A stretch of DNA of 64,000 bases from contig CM053250.1 in NCBI GenBank assembly GCA_028583405.1, positions 41,504,283 through 41,568,282 on the forward strand, read 5' to 3'. Position numbers and translations under genes: made by a program. The notes under the pieces were generated by a model. That model was not told the origin of the DNA. It did not search any database and saw nothing but the letters and a program-made list of their open reading frames with translations. The stretch is from Pogonophryne albipinna (taxonomy: Eukaryota; Chordata; Actinopteri; Perciformes; Artedidraconidae). Below are positions 1-9,995 of this stretch, in pieces (position 1 is the stretch's first letter; every line of letters starts with the position of its first letter).

Positions 1-52
1 TTGAACCTTTTCATATTTAAGTTTGTAGCAAGTAGAGAGAGGGCTGCTGCTG

Positions 53-56
53 CTGC

Positions 57-116
<60 letters not shown>
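53..116. repeat. (TG)n microsatellite
   Basis: Almost uninterrupted TG dinucleotide tract, followed by a GC-rich TGCGCGCG transition and then a CA-rich stretch around 140-157. It lies just left of the leftward exon at 240-507. Confidence 0.9.
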
Positions 117-117
<1 letters not shown>

Positions 118-239
118 CGCGCGCGTGCGTGAGTGCGTACCCACACACACTCACACGCAGCAGCAGACTCCCCATAGAGCACAGTTTATAACTCGAAGCC
201 TGCCCTCATCCATACCAAAAATAAGTTAGAAATATTTAC

Positions 240-507
240 CTTCATCCTCCGAGGATTCGGGATGTCTGTTACGACGAGGAGAAGGTGAATGCTGCTGAGA
301 CTCTTCGGACTGCTGAGGAGACCTGGAACCCTCTGGGGGCCGCTCTGGAGTTTTAGTTGGCCCGACTTTCTTGCATTTCCTCCCCTTTCTCTCTCTGGTT
401 GCAGACTCAGTGCTGTGTTCTTGGACCTCGGTTTCCTCTGGTTTCCTCTTCTGAGTGTATTTAACAGCCAGCTTCTTCCGTCTGCCTCTCCCTGCCTTGG
501 GTGGCAT
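240..507 (-). CDS. First coding exon of an unrecognised, basic, disordered protein
   Basis: Leftward open frame starting at an ATG at 507. The product begins MPPKAGRGRRKK and is rich in K/R, then S/E/P, with no folded domain visible; it ends in an acidic SSEDEG stretch. After position 240 the strand reads GAAG|GTAAAT, a good splice donor, so this is probably exon 1 of a gene continuing beyond the left edge. A TATAAAAG box lies about 90 bp upstream. The basic tail suggests a nuclear or DNA-binding protein, possibly transposon-encoded. I do not recognise the family. Confidence 0.4.
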
Positions 508-593
508 GTTAACGTAGAATTAAAGTAGAATTTACCTTGTGTTCTGCTCCCAATAATCTCCGATCAAGAATTTGATTTCCCACACGGCCGAAG

Positions 594-601
594 CTTTTAT
601 A
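594..601 (-). promoter_or_regulatory. TATA box for the leftward exon at 240-507
   Basis: On the minus strand this reads TATAAAAG, about 87-94 bp upstream of the ATG at 507. Spacing fits a short 5' leader. A possible leader donor (ACAAG|GTAAAT) lies near 531-536. Inferred from motif and position only. Confidence 0.35.
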
Positions 602-639
602 CCATCGGGAGGTCACGTGTCGCCTTCGTGTGAGGTTCG

Positions 640-1030
640 GGTGCCATCGTGTGGCCTTCTGTAGGCATCGTACTTGCTTCGGCTGTTGCTTCGGCTGTTG
701 CTTGGCCGATGACCAAGTTCGGGGCCATCTTCGTGCGAAATTCACAATTCCATATTCGTGTGTCCATCGGGAGTCAATTTCGGGACAGTGTGACAGGGCC
801 TTTAAGAAGGTCCACATGTCTTCCATATGTTCAAACCTGAACTTGAATGGCTCCAAGATTGCCTCCATCTCATCCTCGTCACATTCGTCAGGTTTTTCCT
901 CCCAAAGCTTGACAGCCTCTCTTAGTTGTGCTTCCCCCATGCTCACCACATCGGGCAAATGCACCCTGGTGCACAAATGTTTGCGTGCTACCACCCATTC
1001 CACTGCCTTCTTGCAGTCCTGCACGATCTT
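640..1030 (-). pseudogene. Unidentified exon-like open frame (acidic, W/F-rich)
   Basis: The minus strand is open from a possible acceptor (CATCTAAG|ATC) near 1030. The first ~75 residues look like folded protein (QDCKKAVEWVVARKH, then DECDEDEMEAILEPFKFRFE and HMEDMWTFL). After that the frame becomes low-complexity (QQPKQQPKQ) and runs past the TATA box of the next exon, so only the upstream part is likely coding. Family not recognised. It may be an isolated exon or a transposon-captured fragment. Confidence 0.3.
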
Positions 1031-1083
1031 AGATGTGGGCGACGGAAAAGAGAGAGAAAATATATCATACCCACTGATACATA

Positions 1084-1905
1084 TTAAAGGTCACATGTCA
1101 TGCTTTTCCGGTTATTACCCGTCCCCTTGTGTGTTATGAAGGTTTTTATGCATGTAAACGGTGTGCAGAGTCAAAACCCTCAAAGTACACCATGTAGCGA
1201 GTAAAACTCTAACACAGAAAATACCTCCCCAAAACGCCTCGTTGGAGATACGTCATCATCCATTTGATTCTTCCGGGTACGAGATTACAAGCACGTACCC
1301 GGAACAAAATGGACCAATCCGTGGAGCCGTTACGTTACGTCCGCGGAGCCGTTACGTTAAGCCCCCGCTGATTGGTCCAAATTGACCAATCCACGGACTT
1401 CCTCACACACTCAGTGCAGGCAGATCTGCTGATTTCTCCTCCCTGGCTGCAGGCTGATAACAGACAGTTGGGATCGCGGTGAAATTCTCTCTGCAGACCC
1501 ATTCTCACAGCGTTTATCAACCTTTTTCTTACTCAATATCAAGCCACACTTATTGTTTTTACTTCGGCTGTGACTTTGTGTGTTCAGGGTGAGTTTGGCT
1601 GTGTTTCGCTGTGTATCGCTAAACAAGGAAACAACACCTCCACGGAGCTCAGCGCGATTCACAACGTCCCGACCAATCAGAGCACACTGTGCTCACAGGG
1701 AGGGGGGGGGGGGGGGCTGGAGCTATTGGAGCTACAACGAGCCGTTAAAGGCAGAGAGTGAAATTCAGTGAATACACGTAGTTTACAGAGATGCTGTTTG
1801 AGAAACCAATGTGAGTTTGGAAAATTGCACAATATAAATATATTCTAGTAGACCTCAACAATGGAATTATGATCAGTGGAAATGGCCATAACATGTCTCC
1901 TTTAA
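1084..1905 (+). mobile_element. TTAA-target DNA transposon, copy A (non-autonomous)
   Basis: Body 1088-1901 is bounded by TTAA on both sides (1084-1087 and 1902-1905). The inverted ends read AGGTCACATGTCATG and, from the other end, AGGAGACATGTCATG. A near-identical copy in inverted orientation lies at 51931-52742. A TTAA duplication is diagnostic of piggyBac or Kolobok elements. No transposase frame is present, so this is a mobilised-in-trans derivative. It contains a poly-G run near 1700. Confidence 0.8.
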
Positions 1906-2300
1906 GCATTAAGTAGCTTTTTGGCAGACTAACCCAAGGAAAGGGCGTCCTCCTTGGATATGATGCATAGAACTAGTAAACAAGCCTATGCTTCCATTGT
2001 TTTCTCCACATCTTTTCCAACTGAGACATCAGCTGGATGAGGCTGAAGTTGCTCCTCTAGCTACAAAACTTTGAATGTTCAAAATACAAGGGACTATGAA
2101 CCACCATACTTTTAGTAAAGTATGATATTTACAACATATTCTTTAGTTTAAGGACTGTCCTCCAACATCTTCCTAAATACTGATTCCACGAGGAAGAATA
2201 AATGCAGTAAATATTGACAAAATACATATATGTTTAAAGACAGAGTGGTGAAACAAATAATGTAATTGAAACTTTAGTGTGAGAGTAGATACAAACACAA
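1906..2300. other. Unannotated intergenic stretch
   Basis: AT-rich sequence with no open frame, repeat or splice structure that I could support. Confidence 0.4.
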
Positions 2301-3834
2301 CTAAAGGGAAATAGATTGCAAAACAAATCTGACCTCAGTGATGTCATCCACCTTCTTCTTCCTCACTCTGAACACTGGAGGCACCTCACCTCGCAGGAGG
2401 GCTTTAGATGTCTCCGTCCAGTGGGCAAACATTTTGCCATGACTCAAATAAAAAGGATTAAACAAAGAAAAAAATAAAGGTACTGTAGGTAAGACATTGT
2501 GTTTTTTAACCATTTCAAAGTTAATCTAACGTCAATATTTTAGTGGTCTCACCTTCCGAGGTCGAAATTCTCCATTAGCATGACACACCACCATCTTCGC
2601 AAAGCTGGCATGTCAATCTCAAAAAGGAAAGAAATATATTATCACTGTATGTCAGATTAAATGTCATAATGGGATTTTGAGTTTACTTTAAATGACCAGA
2701 TCAACTTACAATAGTGAAATCATAGGGTGCATCTAGTATGGTGTAAAGGGCATACTATGAAAGAAAATATATTATTTAATGTTATTATCTTAAAAACAAC
2801 AGAGAATGAAATCAGACCAATAATGTAGCCTACCATCAACATGAAGATGCCACAGTCATTCCCATACAGTTGCCTGGGGAAACCCTAGCATGTCAGAAAG
2901 CATTTAGTTGTTTTGTTATGGTTTGACATTTCTGTTGAATATAAATGATACAAATTGTATACTATTACCTCTATTTCCAAACCAGTCGTCTCTTTCCACG
3001 GTCCAGGATCTATTGACTGAAAGGTTTCTAGAATGAAAAACACAGCTGTATGAAGATCTAAACAGGTAGCTATCAAAATGATCTATATGGTCCTCTTTCA
3101 TGCACAACACACACCATCAGAGGTGGCAAAAGTACACACTCTTTACTTAAGAGTACAGATACTTGTGTAAAAAAAATTATTTGGTAAAAGTAGAAGTACT
3201 GATACAACATGTTACTTTAAAAAGTACAGGCTTTGTAACACACTACAATGTAACTTTAAATGCCTCTTTTTCGTGGTTTGTGTGTATGGTGCATGATGTG
3301 CACACCAAGGGCTCGCCACTTTTGCAATCAAGCCGGGAGTGGGGGACACTGTTGTTGTTGGAAGCAGGAGAGAGAGCACAGCTGATGTGTTGGGTTGCGG
3401 TGAGGAAGAGGATGGACCAGGGCAATGTTCAGAAGCTGATGTCGATGGCAACTTGTGGCAAGCCTCCAGGTGTACCTCCATATCTCCTCTTCTTAAAATT
3501 GTTTTTGCACATTGAGGGCAATGGAAGTGAGCCAAGTCTCTGCAGGTTAAATGGCACTTGTAGATTGCCATATCTAAGAGAAAGTCAATAAAAAGAAGTT
3601 TGCTAATGACAGACACGAAACAAGAACAAAAACAAGCACAAACATGTATCAGTATATGTGTGTGTTACCTTTAAACATTATGCCATTTTTTAAGTGCACT
3701 TCCAAGTGCTTCTCGAGTCGGGATGGTGCGCAGGGTTTGAATTTGGGGCACAAAGGACAGTGGAACAGTTTGCAATACGTTGTGCAGCGTTTCACTGCAG
3801 GCTTTGCAGAGCCACAGAGGATTGAAAGATGCAT
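2301..3834 (-). CDS. C2H2 zinc-finger / Ulp1-SENP-like cysteine protease gene (exons in order, possibly degraded)
   Basis: Leftward chain of exons with matching splice phases. 3669-3834 encodes a C2H2-type finger (FHCPLCPKF...EKHLEVH). 3573 downward to about 3212 encodes a second C/H motif (FHCPQCAKT...HLEACHK). Then come 2969-3016, 2834-2884, 2710-2754, 2553-2617 and 2334-2442. The 2834-2884 exon encodes QLYGNDCGIFML, the catalytic-Cys block of the C48 (Ulp1/SENP) peptidases that process or remove SUMO-like modifiers. The catalytic His/Asp part expected about 60 residues upstream was not found, and the exon ending near 3212 reads into a dispersed repeat. The gene may therefore be partial or a pseudogene. 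The last exon can read to a stop at 2301 or leave by a weak donor at 2333. Confidence 0.55.
2334..2442 (-). CDS. SENP-like gene, last visible exon
   Basis: The acceptor TTTGAG|T completes an AG from the preceding exon to a Ser codon. 36 codons follow (HGKMFAHWTETSK... to KKKVDDITE). The possible donor is GAG|GTCAGA. If it is not used, the frame continues eight further residues and ends in TAG at 2301. This lies beyond the catalytic core, in a basic tail. Confidence 0.45.
2553..2617 (-). CDS. SENP-like gene, exon encoding IDMPALRRWWCVMLMENF
   Basis: 65-nt exon between TTTTTTGAG|ATT and GGAAG|GTGAGA, ending with two bases of a codon that the next exon completes. The residues after the catalytic-Cys block continue an amphipathic, aromatic-rich segment of the protease domain. 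Confidence 0.5.
2710..2754 (-). CDS. SENP-like gene, exon YALYTILDAPYDFTI
   Basis: 45-nt exon (15 codons, phase 0 at both ends) flanked by CATAG acceptor and GTAAGT donor. It directly follows the NDCG exon in frame. Confidence 0.55.
2834..2884 (-). CDS. SENP-like gene, catalytic-cysteine exon
   Basis: 51-nt, phase-0 exon encoding GFPRQLYGNDCGIFMLM between GCTAG| and |GTAGGC. Q-x5-DCG is the oxyanion-hole Gln plus nucleophilic Cys signature of Ulp1/SENP peptidases. This is the main evidence for the family assignment. Confidence 0.65.
2969..3016 (-). CDS. SENP-like gene, exon SIDPGPWKETTGLEIE
   Basis: 48-nt, phase-0 exon between TTTCAG|TCA and GAG|GTAATA. An alternative upstream acceptor (CATTCTAG|AAACC) would add a few residues (TFQ). 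It precedes the catalytic-Cys exon in frame. Confidence 0.45.
3212..3573 (-). CDS. SENP-like gene, second zinc-finger exon (3' limit uncertain)
   Basis: Starts at TCTCTTAG|ATATGGC and completes the Asp codon begun by the 3669-3834 exon. Encodes YKCHLTCRDLAHFHCPQCAK and then HLEACHK, a treble-clef/C2H2-like Cys-His pattern, followed by a Ser/Pro-rich tail. The frame runs into a dispersed repeat with runs of 'agtac' words at about 3120-3250, so the true exon end is unclear. Confidence 0.45.
3669..3834 (-). CDS. SENP-like gene, first zinc-finger exon
   Basis: 166-nt exon, acceptor TTTTGGAG|ATG and donor AAAG|GTAACA. Contains C-x2-C ... H-x3-H (FHCPLCPKFKPC, EKHLEVHLK). The 5' start of the gene was not located upstream. 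Confidence 0.45.
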
Positions 3835-3853
3835 CTCCAAAAAACAGGAACAA

Positions 3854-4845
3854 ATGTTACAAAATGTGTGGTTATAGACTAAAACTTCAATTAAAACAAT
3901 ACTTCATAGGGCCAGTCTTCGCACGCTGTTTAAGTGTGAAAACAGCTTATTTCACTATACATTACATTCTACAACTAACAGCCAGAAACACTTTCAATCT
4001 GTATTATCTGTTCTTTTAAAAGACATCAGTGTCATTGCCAACAACAACAAATGCAGACCTACCCTTGCTAACCTCTTTACACAAACGTATAATAAAGCCG
4101 AACTGACAAACACTTAGCTAACAACGTAAAAAGACTATATAAATATATATTTTTCACATTACACAATTGCAAAAGTAGTAACGTAATTAATAACTAGCTG
4201 TGAAAGCAGAAAGCTATGAAAAAGAATTGCAAGCAGACATTCAAGTGTACAACTATTGCACAATTTATTAAAGAAATTAGTTCAGTAACAAAAACACATG
4301 CTTGTACATCGGCATGTATGTAGACACGGAAATACTGTATATGGGTGGTGTTGGAGTCAGAGTGTCTAAAACCCACCTCGGCTCCGCGTGTCGTTTGGTG
4401 AGCTAGGTAAAATCATAAAAAGGAAGGAATTCAAATACACCAGGATACAAGTTAAACAATATTCAGTTTTAATGACAAAAAGGTAATAATACAATACACA
4501 GAAGTACTCCTGCTCTTTTCTCCTCTCGGAGACCTTACTATCTGGACCGCCTGAAGAAAAAAGAGGGCGGACTAAGGACCCAACAGGCTTACATGCAAAA
4601 AACAACAGGAGAAGTTGTGTGGATGCACCTCCCATACAGGTTATCTATTGGGCGATATAAAAACGATGGGCTGTCGTAGCGAATCAGCGCGAGCCAGCCA
4701 GGAGAAAGAGTCTCTTCAGTTTGAGGGCAAAACAAACACATCTGGTGTTCGCTGTCTCACATTCTTGCAGTTTGGACACACAACCCCCTTCTGGCATTCT
4801 GCTAGACACGGTGTGGTTACACCAATCCATAGAGACATTTCCTAG
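3854..4845. other. Unannotated stretch between the SENP-like gene and the retrovirus remnant
   Basis: AT-rich to about 4360, then more GC-balanced. It may contain the degraded 3' end or LTR of the leftward retrovirus at 4846-8092. No paired LTR and no transmembrane Env frame were found. Confidence 0.35.
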
Positions 4846-6153
4846 CTAAAAACGTGGAGATTCTTGGACCATGGCGAAACATGTGTACCCACCGGCGCCT
4901 CTGCTAGGCGTGAATAGGCCTGTCCTAGTATCATTATCAATTGGAGGGAAAACATTGGCTAGGGTGGCACAGTTAGGAGGACTAGCCATCTTGGTAAATT
5001 GTAACATACAGTCGTAACCCCAGGTATCCGTGGGAAACAGGGGCGCAGGGTCAGTGACTAATTGCGGGCGGGCCGTAGCGCAGGCTAGGCAATCCCCTGC
5101 CATTTGTTCTTGGGCTGTTCGGGCAACCCATTTTAACCATAGATTGTCATCTGTGTATCCTGTGGCCATTTGGATGACGTCTAGGGGTTGAAGTTGGCTA
5201 TAATCCCCCGTACATTTATCCGTACATGTGATTTTAGACAGGTATTTAACATTAGATGCTGCATGAGGAAGGTTTTGCTCTATCTTTGGTGTAACTTTAA
5301 TTTCGAAGAGGCCTTGTGGCGAACCCTTTCCTGCATGTACCGCGAGGACATAAAGTCCAGCGTCGGAGAGCACAACATTCTTTATCGTTATGAGTACCGG
5401 ATTACAAAACCTGGCGGAGCACGGAACGCCTGGGTTTCTCTTAACCACGTTCATTCTATATTTGAGGGAACTAACAATTTCCGCCGATCGGTAAGATGGC
5501 ATGTATCCCCAGTCATCAGGACCCGAATTTGCGAGGACACTGGACCAGGACTCGCAGGAGCAACCGTAGGTGTATGTGACGGACACATAAGGGTCGCCTT
5601 TGGAATAGTATGTACTGCCTCTGTAAGTGTAAGGACCGCCTTTGACCTTATCTTTGATGCTTCTGTTACATACTGCAGGGGCTAAGCAGACGTATTTGGC
5701 TAGGTAGGAATAGGTCCTGTCGAGGTTTCTGCAGGGGGAAATTCTGCACAGGTCGATTTGTACTATTCCATCACTACCTGCTTGGAAAGTGAAGGTTCGT
5801 TTAGGAGACATTGTGGTAACTACTACCTCATATGTGGCCCGTTTGACCCTAGTTACGGATTCATCTGGCGGGGGAGTGGAGTCTGGGTGGTCAATGGAAT
5901 CACATAAGATAAAAATAATGGCAACAGTCACAGTAGAAAACAGGACTAAGCCTGTGAAACATTTCCAGTTCTCATACATAGTTATGCTGTTAGCTCCAAT
6001 TCTTCTAGTGTCAGTAAAACATCTATGCCAATGTATGGTGTTAAAACTCAAGTTATTACAAGTGCTGTGGACCAATGGGTCATTCAACCTTGACTTTTTA
6101 AGGACAGTAGGGCGAACAAATAGACTATTATTCCTACTAGTAGTAGCAACCAA
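4846..6153 (-). pseudogene. Endogenous retrovirus env, surface part only
   Basis: Leftward 435-codon open frame. A hydrophobic segment lies at residues ~65-85 (LVLFSTVTVAIIFIL), followed by a dibasic RVKR site near residue 105. Then comes a long cysteine-rich ectodomain with an Ig-like DAGLYVLAV motif. It lies downstream of the integrase frame on the same strand, the normal pol-env order. The frame stops before any fusion peptide, CKS-17-like region or transmembrane anchor, so it is a truncated env that cannot give a complete glycoprotein. Its own ATG at 6153 is 310 bp past the pol stop. Confidence 0.6.
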
Positions 6154-6462
6154 CAGGTTATCAGGAAATGCAGGGCCCCTTCAGACATTTTCTCTTTTTC
6201 TCTGAAATGTTTTGATCTCTGTGTCAGCATTACACGAGGTAAAAATAAAATTAAAATAAAAAATCCCTTAAATATGGGTTTTTAGAAAACAACTCCCCAA
6301 ATGTGAGTTTACAAAAACAAATTCCCTAAAGGTGGGCTTATAAATGGGGTCCTCTTCCTCAAAAATAGGTTAATAAATGACTTAAACTGTGGGTTAAGAT
6401 ACCACTTCCCTCAAAAAATGGGTTAATAAATGAGGTGCTATGTGTAGCTTATAGCAACCTGA
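6154..6462 (-). mobile_element. Retroviral spacer between pol and env
   Basis: About 310 bp with four or five degenerate repeats of a short word (ATGGGTT / GTGGGTT / TAATAAATG) at about 6270-6430. No open frame. Confidence 0.4.
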
Positions 6463-8092
6463 TCAGAGGGAAGTAGGTTCCTCTGTTTCTCCGTGAAGTC
6501 CGGTGTCTTTGTCCTCCAGCCCGCTGACGGCGACTTCTGGGCCGTCTGTTGTAGGGATGTCCTCGAGGTCCTTCTCCTCCGGTGCGCTGATGGCAGCTTC
6601 CGAGTCGACCTCCTTGACGAGCGCCAGGTCCGTCCTGATGTCGTGTAGGGTCCTTCCAGGTGATTTCCCCGCCGCACACTGGCTCCAGTGGTACCAGTTG
6701 TCCCCCTTTCCTTCTAGGCGGACGGCATGGGATGTCCTCTGTGTCACTCTGTAGGGGCCGGAGAACCTGGGGTTGAGCCACTTGGGCCTGATGACCTTCA
6801 GCCAGACGAATTCCGCTGTGTTGGCCTCGTGCCTCTCGGGTCCCCCTTTGGCGTCAGCAACCTGTGTGGAAAAGCCTGATACCAGCCACTTAAGTTGCTG
6901 GAAATAAGGTTTCGAACTCATGACCTCTACTTCCTTTCCTACGCTCAGGGCTCCTGGGCCCGGAAACTGATGGCCATGGGTCAGCTCAAATGGGGAGAAA
7001 CCTGTCCCTCGGTTAATAGAGCTCCTGATTGACATAAGGGCCAGAGGCAAGGCGTCTAACCATTTCATGCCTGTCTCCTCACATGCTTTGCTGAGTTTCT
7101 GTTTGATGTTCTGGTTCATTCTTTCTACCTTACCCTGAGATTGGGGGTGATAGACGGCTCCGAAACTGTGTCGTAGTCCTAGGGACTGTTCTACGGTGCG
7201 TAGGTCATGGTTCTTGAAATGGCTGCCATTGTCTGACCTCACTTTCCTAGGAAATCCATGTAGTGGAATGTAATGCGTGACTAAAAACTTGATCACTGAG
7301 TCTGCATCTTCTCTCCTGCATGGCATAGCTTCTGGCCAACCTGTGTATGCATCTACTGCAACTAGTAAGTACCTGAACCCTCTCACTTTGTCAATCATGT
7401 CAGTGTAGTCAATGATGATTTCTTCTCCTGCCATCTTAGGTAAAGGAAACTTTCCCTGCTGTGGTTTTACAATGGCTCTGATGTTATGGGTTAAGCAAAT
7501 TACACATTCTTCTAGGTAATTAGCTATCATGTCAGGTAGGTAGGGGTGCCACCAATGAGTGAGGTGTCTGTTCATCTGAGTTTTACCGCAATGTGTTGGC
7601 CCGTGTGCTTCTTTAAGCATTGATCTTACCCATCCTGGGGGTATCACTGGTCTCCCATCTGGGGAGTACCATATCCCATCTTTGTTGGTAGCTCCTCTGT
7701 CTAACCATACTGTTTTATCTTGAGGAGACCCTGCTGCTTGAGTTTCTTTAAGAGTATCATCTGTTACTGCAGGCAGTAAGTCAGCAGATTTTGAAACAAG
7801 CATTTGAAACTGGGCTATATACCCTGCTTTGGCTTTAGCTGCTTTGTCTGCTGCATTGTTACCCCAAGACAAATAGTTGTCTGCCGTGCTGTGACCTTTG
7901 CACTTAAGTAAAGCTAGCTTGTTGGGTAACATTACTGCTTCTGCAAGCCTTTTGATCTCTTTCTCGTGTTTGATGGGGGTATTAGTGGATGTTACAAATC
8001 CTGCTCGCATCCATTGGCGCATTTCCACATGTATAACACCATGAACATATGCTGAGTCAGTATAGATGTTTACATATTTTTCTTTTGATTTC
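6463..8092 (-). pseudogene. Endogenous retrovirus pol: end of RNase H plus complete integrase
   Basis: Leftward frame, open from the junction at about 8092 to the stop at 6463. Upstream of 8028 it still reads YVNIYTDSAYVHGV, the RNase H TDS active-site block. Integrase follows: zinc-binding H-H-C-C (HCGKTQMNRHL...CVICLTHN), then catalytic D (IIDYTDM), D (VRSDNGSHF) and E (SQGKVERMN), with 35 residues between the last two. The C-terminal domain reads WLNPRFSGPYRV. The family looks gamma/epsilon-retrovirus-like. Reverse transcriptase, gag and 5' LTR are absent because the LTR-retrotransposon array begins at 8093. Confidence 0.8.
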
Positions 8093-8735
8093 AGCAGCCA
8101 TGGTTCCGGCTCCAGTGCCGGCCCCAGCAGCCATGGTCCCTGCTCCAGAACCGGACCTTACAGCCATGTTTCCGGCTCCAAAACCGGCCCACACAGCCAT
8201 GATCCAGACTTCAGCTCCGGACCTTACAGCCATGTTTCCGGCTCCATAACCGGCCCATGCAGCCATGGTCCCTGCACCAGAGCTGGCCCATACAGCCATG
8301 GTTCCGGCCCCAGTTCCAGCCATGATTCCGGGTCAAGTACCGGGCCCCAGCAGTCATGGTCCCGACTCCAGCTCCTCGTCACCTGTTGACTCATCGGCTG
8401 ACGCCAGCTCCCCGAGTCCTGTCGGCATACCGGCCGACTCCAGCTCCTCGTCACCTGTTGACTCATCGGCCGACGCCAGCTCCCCGAGTCCTGTCGACAT
8501 ACCGGCCGACTCCAGCACCTCGTCTCCTGCTGGCTCTCCAGCTGACGCCAGCTCCCCGTGTCCTGTCGGCGTACGGGCCGACTCCAGCACCTCGTCTCCT
8601 GTTGGCTCTCCAGCCAACACCAGCTCCCCGAGTCCTGTTGGCGTACCGGCCGACTCCAGCACCTCGTCTCTTGTTGGCTCTCCAGCCAACGCCAGCTCCC
8701 CGTGTCCTGTCGGCGTACCGACCGACACAAGTTCC

Positions 8736-9330
8736 CTCTCAAGTTCCTACCCGAGTCCCCTCTCTAGTTCCTACCCAAGTCCCCTCTCAAGTCTCCTCTC
8801 GAGTCTCTTCTCGAGTTCCCTCTCGAGTCTCCTCTCCAGTTCCTTCTCGAGTCTCCTCTCGAGTTCCCTCTCGAGTCTCCTCTCGAGTTCCCTCTCGAGT
8901 TACCTCTCAAGTCCCCTCTCGAGTCTCCTCTCGAGTTCCCTCTCCAGCCCTCTCTCGAGTCCCCTCTCGAGTCACCTCTCGAGTCACCTCTCGAGTTCCC
9001 TCTCGAGTCACCTCTCGAGTTCCCTCGCGAGTCACCTCTCGAGTTCCCTCTCGAGTCACCTCTCGAGTCACCTCTCGAGTCCCCTCTCGAGTCACCTCTC
9101 GAGTCACCTCTCGAGTCACCTCTCGAGTTCCCTCTCGAGTCACCTCTCGAGTTCCCTCTCGAGTCTCCTCTCGAGTACCCTCTCGAGTCTCCTCTCGAGT
9201 ACCCTCTCGAGTCTCCGATCTAGTTCCCTCTCGAGATTCCTCTCAAGTCACCTCTCCAGTCAACTCTCAAGTTTCCTCTCGAGTTCCCTCTCAAGGCCTC
9301 TCTCGAGTTCCCACTCAAGTCCCTACACAA
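8736..9330 (+). repeat. 12-bp tandem repeat with CTCGAG core
   Basis: Roughly 48 copies of a 12-mer of the form CACCTCTCGAGT / TCCCTCTCGAGT, most containing a CTCGAG palindrome. Related arrays sit at the equivalent place in the other two units. Confidence 0.85.
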
Positions 9331-9339
9331 GTGTCGTTG

Positions 9340-9995
9340 GAGGTTCCGCTGGGGGTCCTGCCAACTCTATGTCCTGTGCCGTTGGAGGTCCCGCCATCTA
9401 CACTTCTGCCGGGGGTCCTGCCAACCCTATGTCCTGTGCCGTTGGAGGCCCCGCCGACTACTCTCCTGCCGGGGGTCCTGCCAACCCTGTTTCCTGTCCC
9501 GTTGGAGGCCCCGCCGACTACTCTTCTGCCAGGGGTCCTGCCAACCCTGTGTCCTGTCCCGTTGGAGGCCCCGCCGACTACTCTTCTGCCGGGGGTCCTG
9601 CCAACCCTAAGTCCTGTGCCGTTGGAGGCCCCGCCGACTACTCTCCGGCCGGGGGTCTTGCCAACCCTGTGTCCTGTCCCGTTGGAGGCCCCGCCGACTA
9701 CTCTTCTGCCGGGGGTCCTGCCAACCCTGTGTCCTGTCCCGTTGGAGGCCCCGCCGACTACTCTCCTGCCGGGGGTCCTGCCAACCCTGTGTCCTGTCCC
9801 GTTGGAGGCCCCGCCGACTACTCTCCTGCCGGGGGTCCTGCCAACCCTTTGTCCTGTCTCGTTGGAGGTCCCGCCGTCTACTCTCCTGCCGGCTGTCCTG
9901 CCAATCCCATGTCCTGTTTCGTTGGAGGCCTCGACATCACCTGTCTCGCCGGGGGTCCTGCCAACTCCTTGTCCTCTTCCGTGGGGGATCTTGCC
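9340..9995 (+). repeat. 60-bp tandem repeat, 11 copies
   Basis: Period of exactly 60 bp beginning CCAACCCTGTGTCCTGTCCC. It would encode a 20-residue Gly/Pro/Ala/Ser/Val-rich unit in one frame. Confidence 0.9.

Noticed and set aside
649..1139. Plus-strand frames over the exon-like region at 630-1140
   Set aside because: Complementary to the better-supported minus frame, with no family features.
5188..6205. Plus-strand frames of 138-165 codons over env
   Set aside because: Shadows of the minus-strand retroviral frame.
8224..9143. Minus-strand open frames rich in Arg/Glu/Gly or Trp/Ser over the repeat array (also 11931-12797, 12782-13789, 15458-16396)
   Set aside because: Opposite-strand readings of triplet-multiple tandem repeats. 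They recur wherever the repeats occur and show no domain.
8736..9330. CRISPR array
   Set aside because: The 12-bp repeats are directly tandem with no unique spacers, and the organism is a vertebrate.
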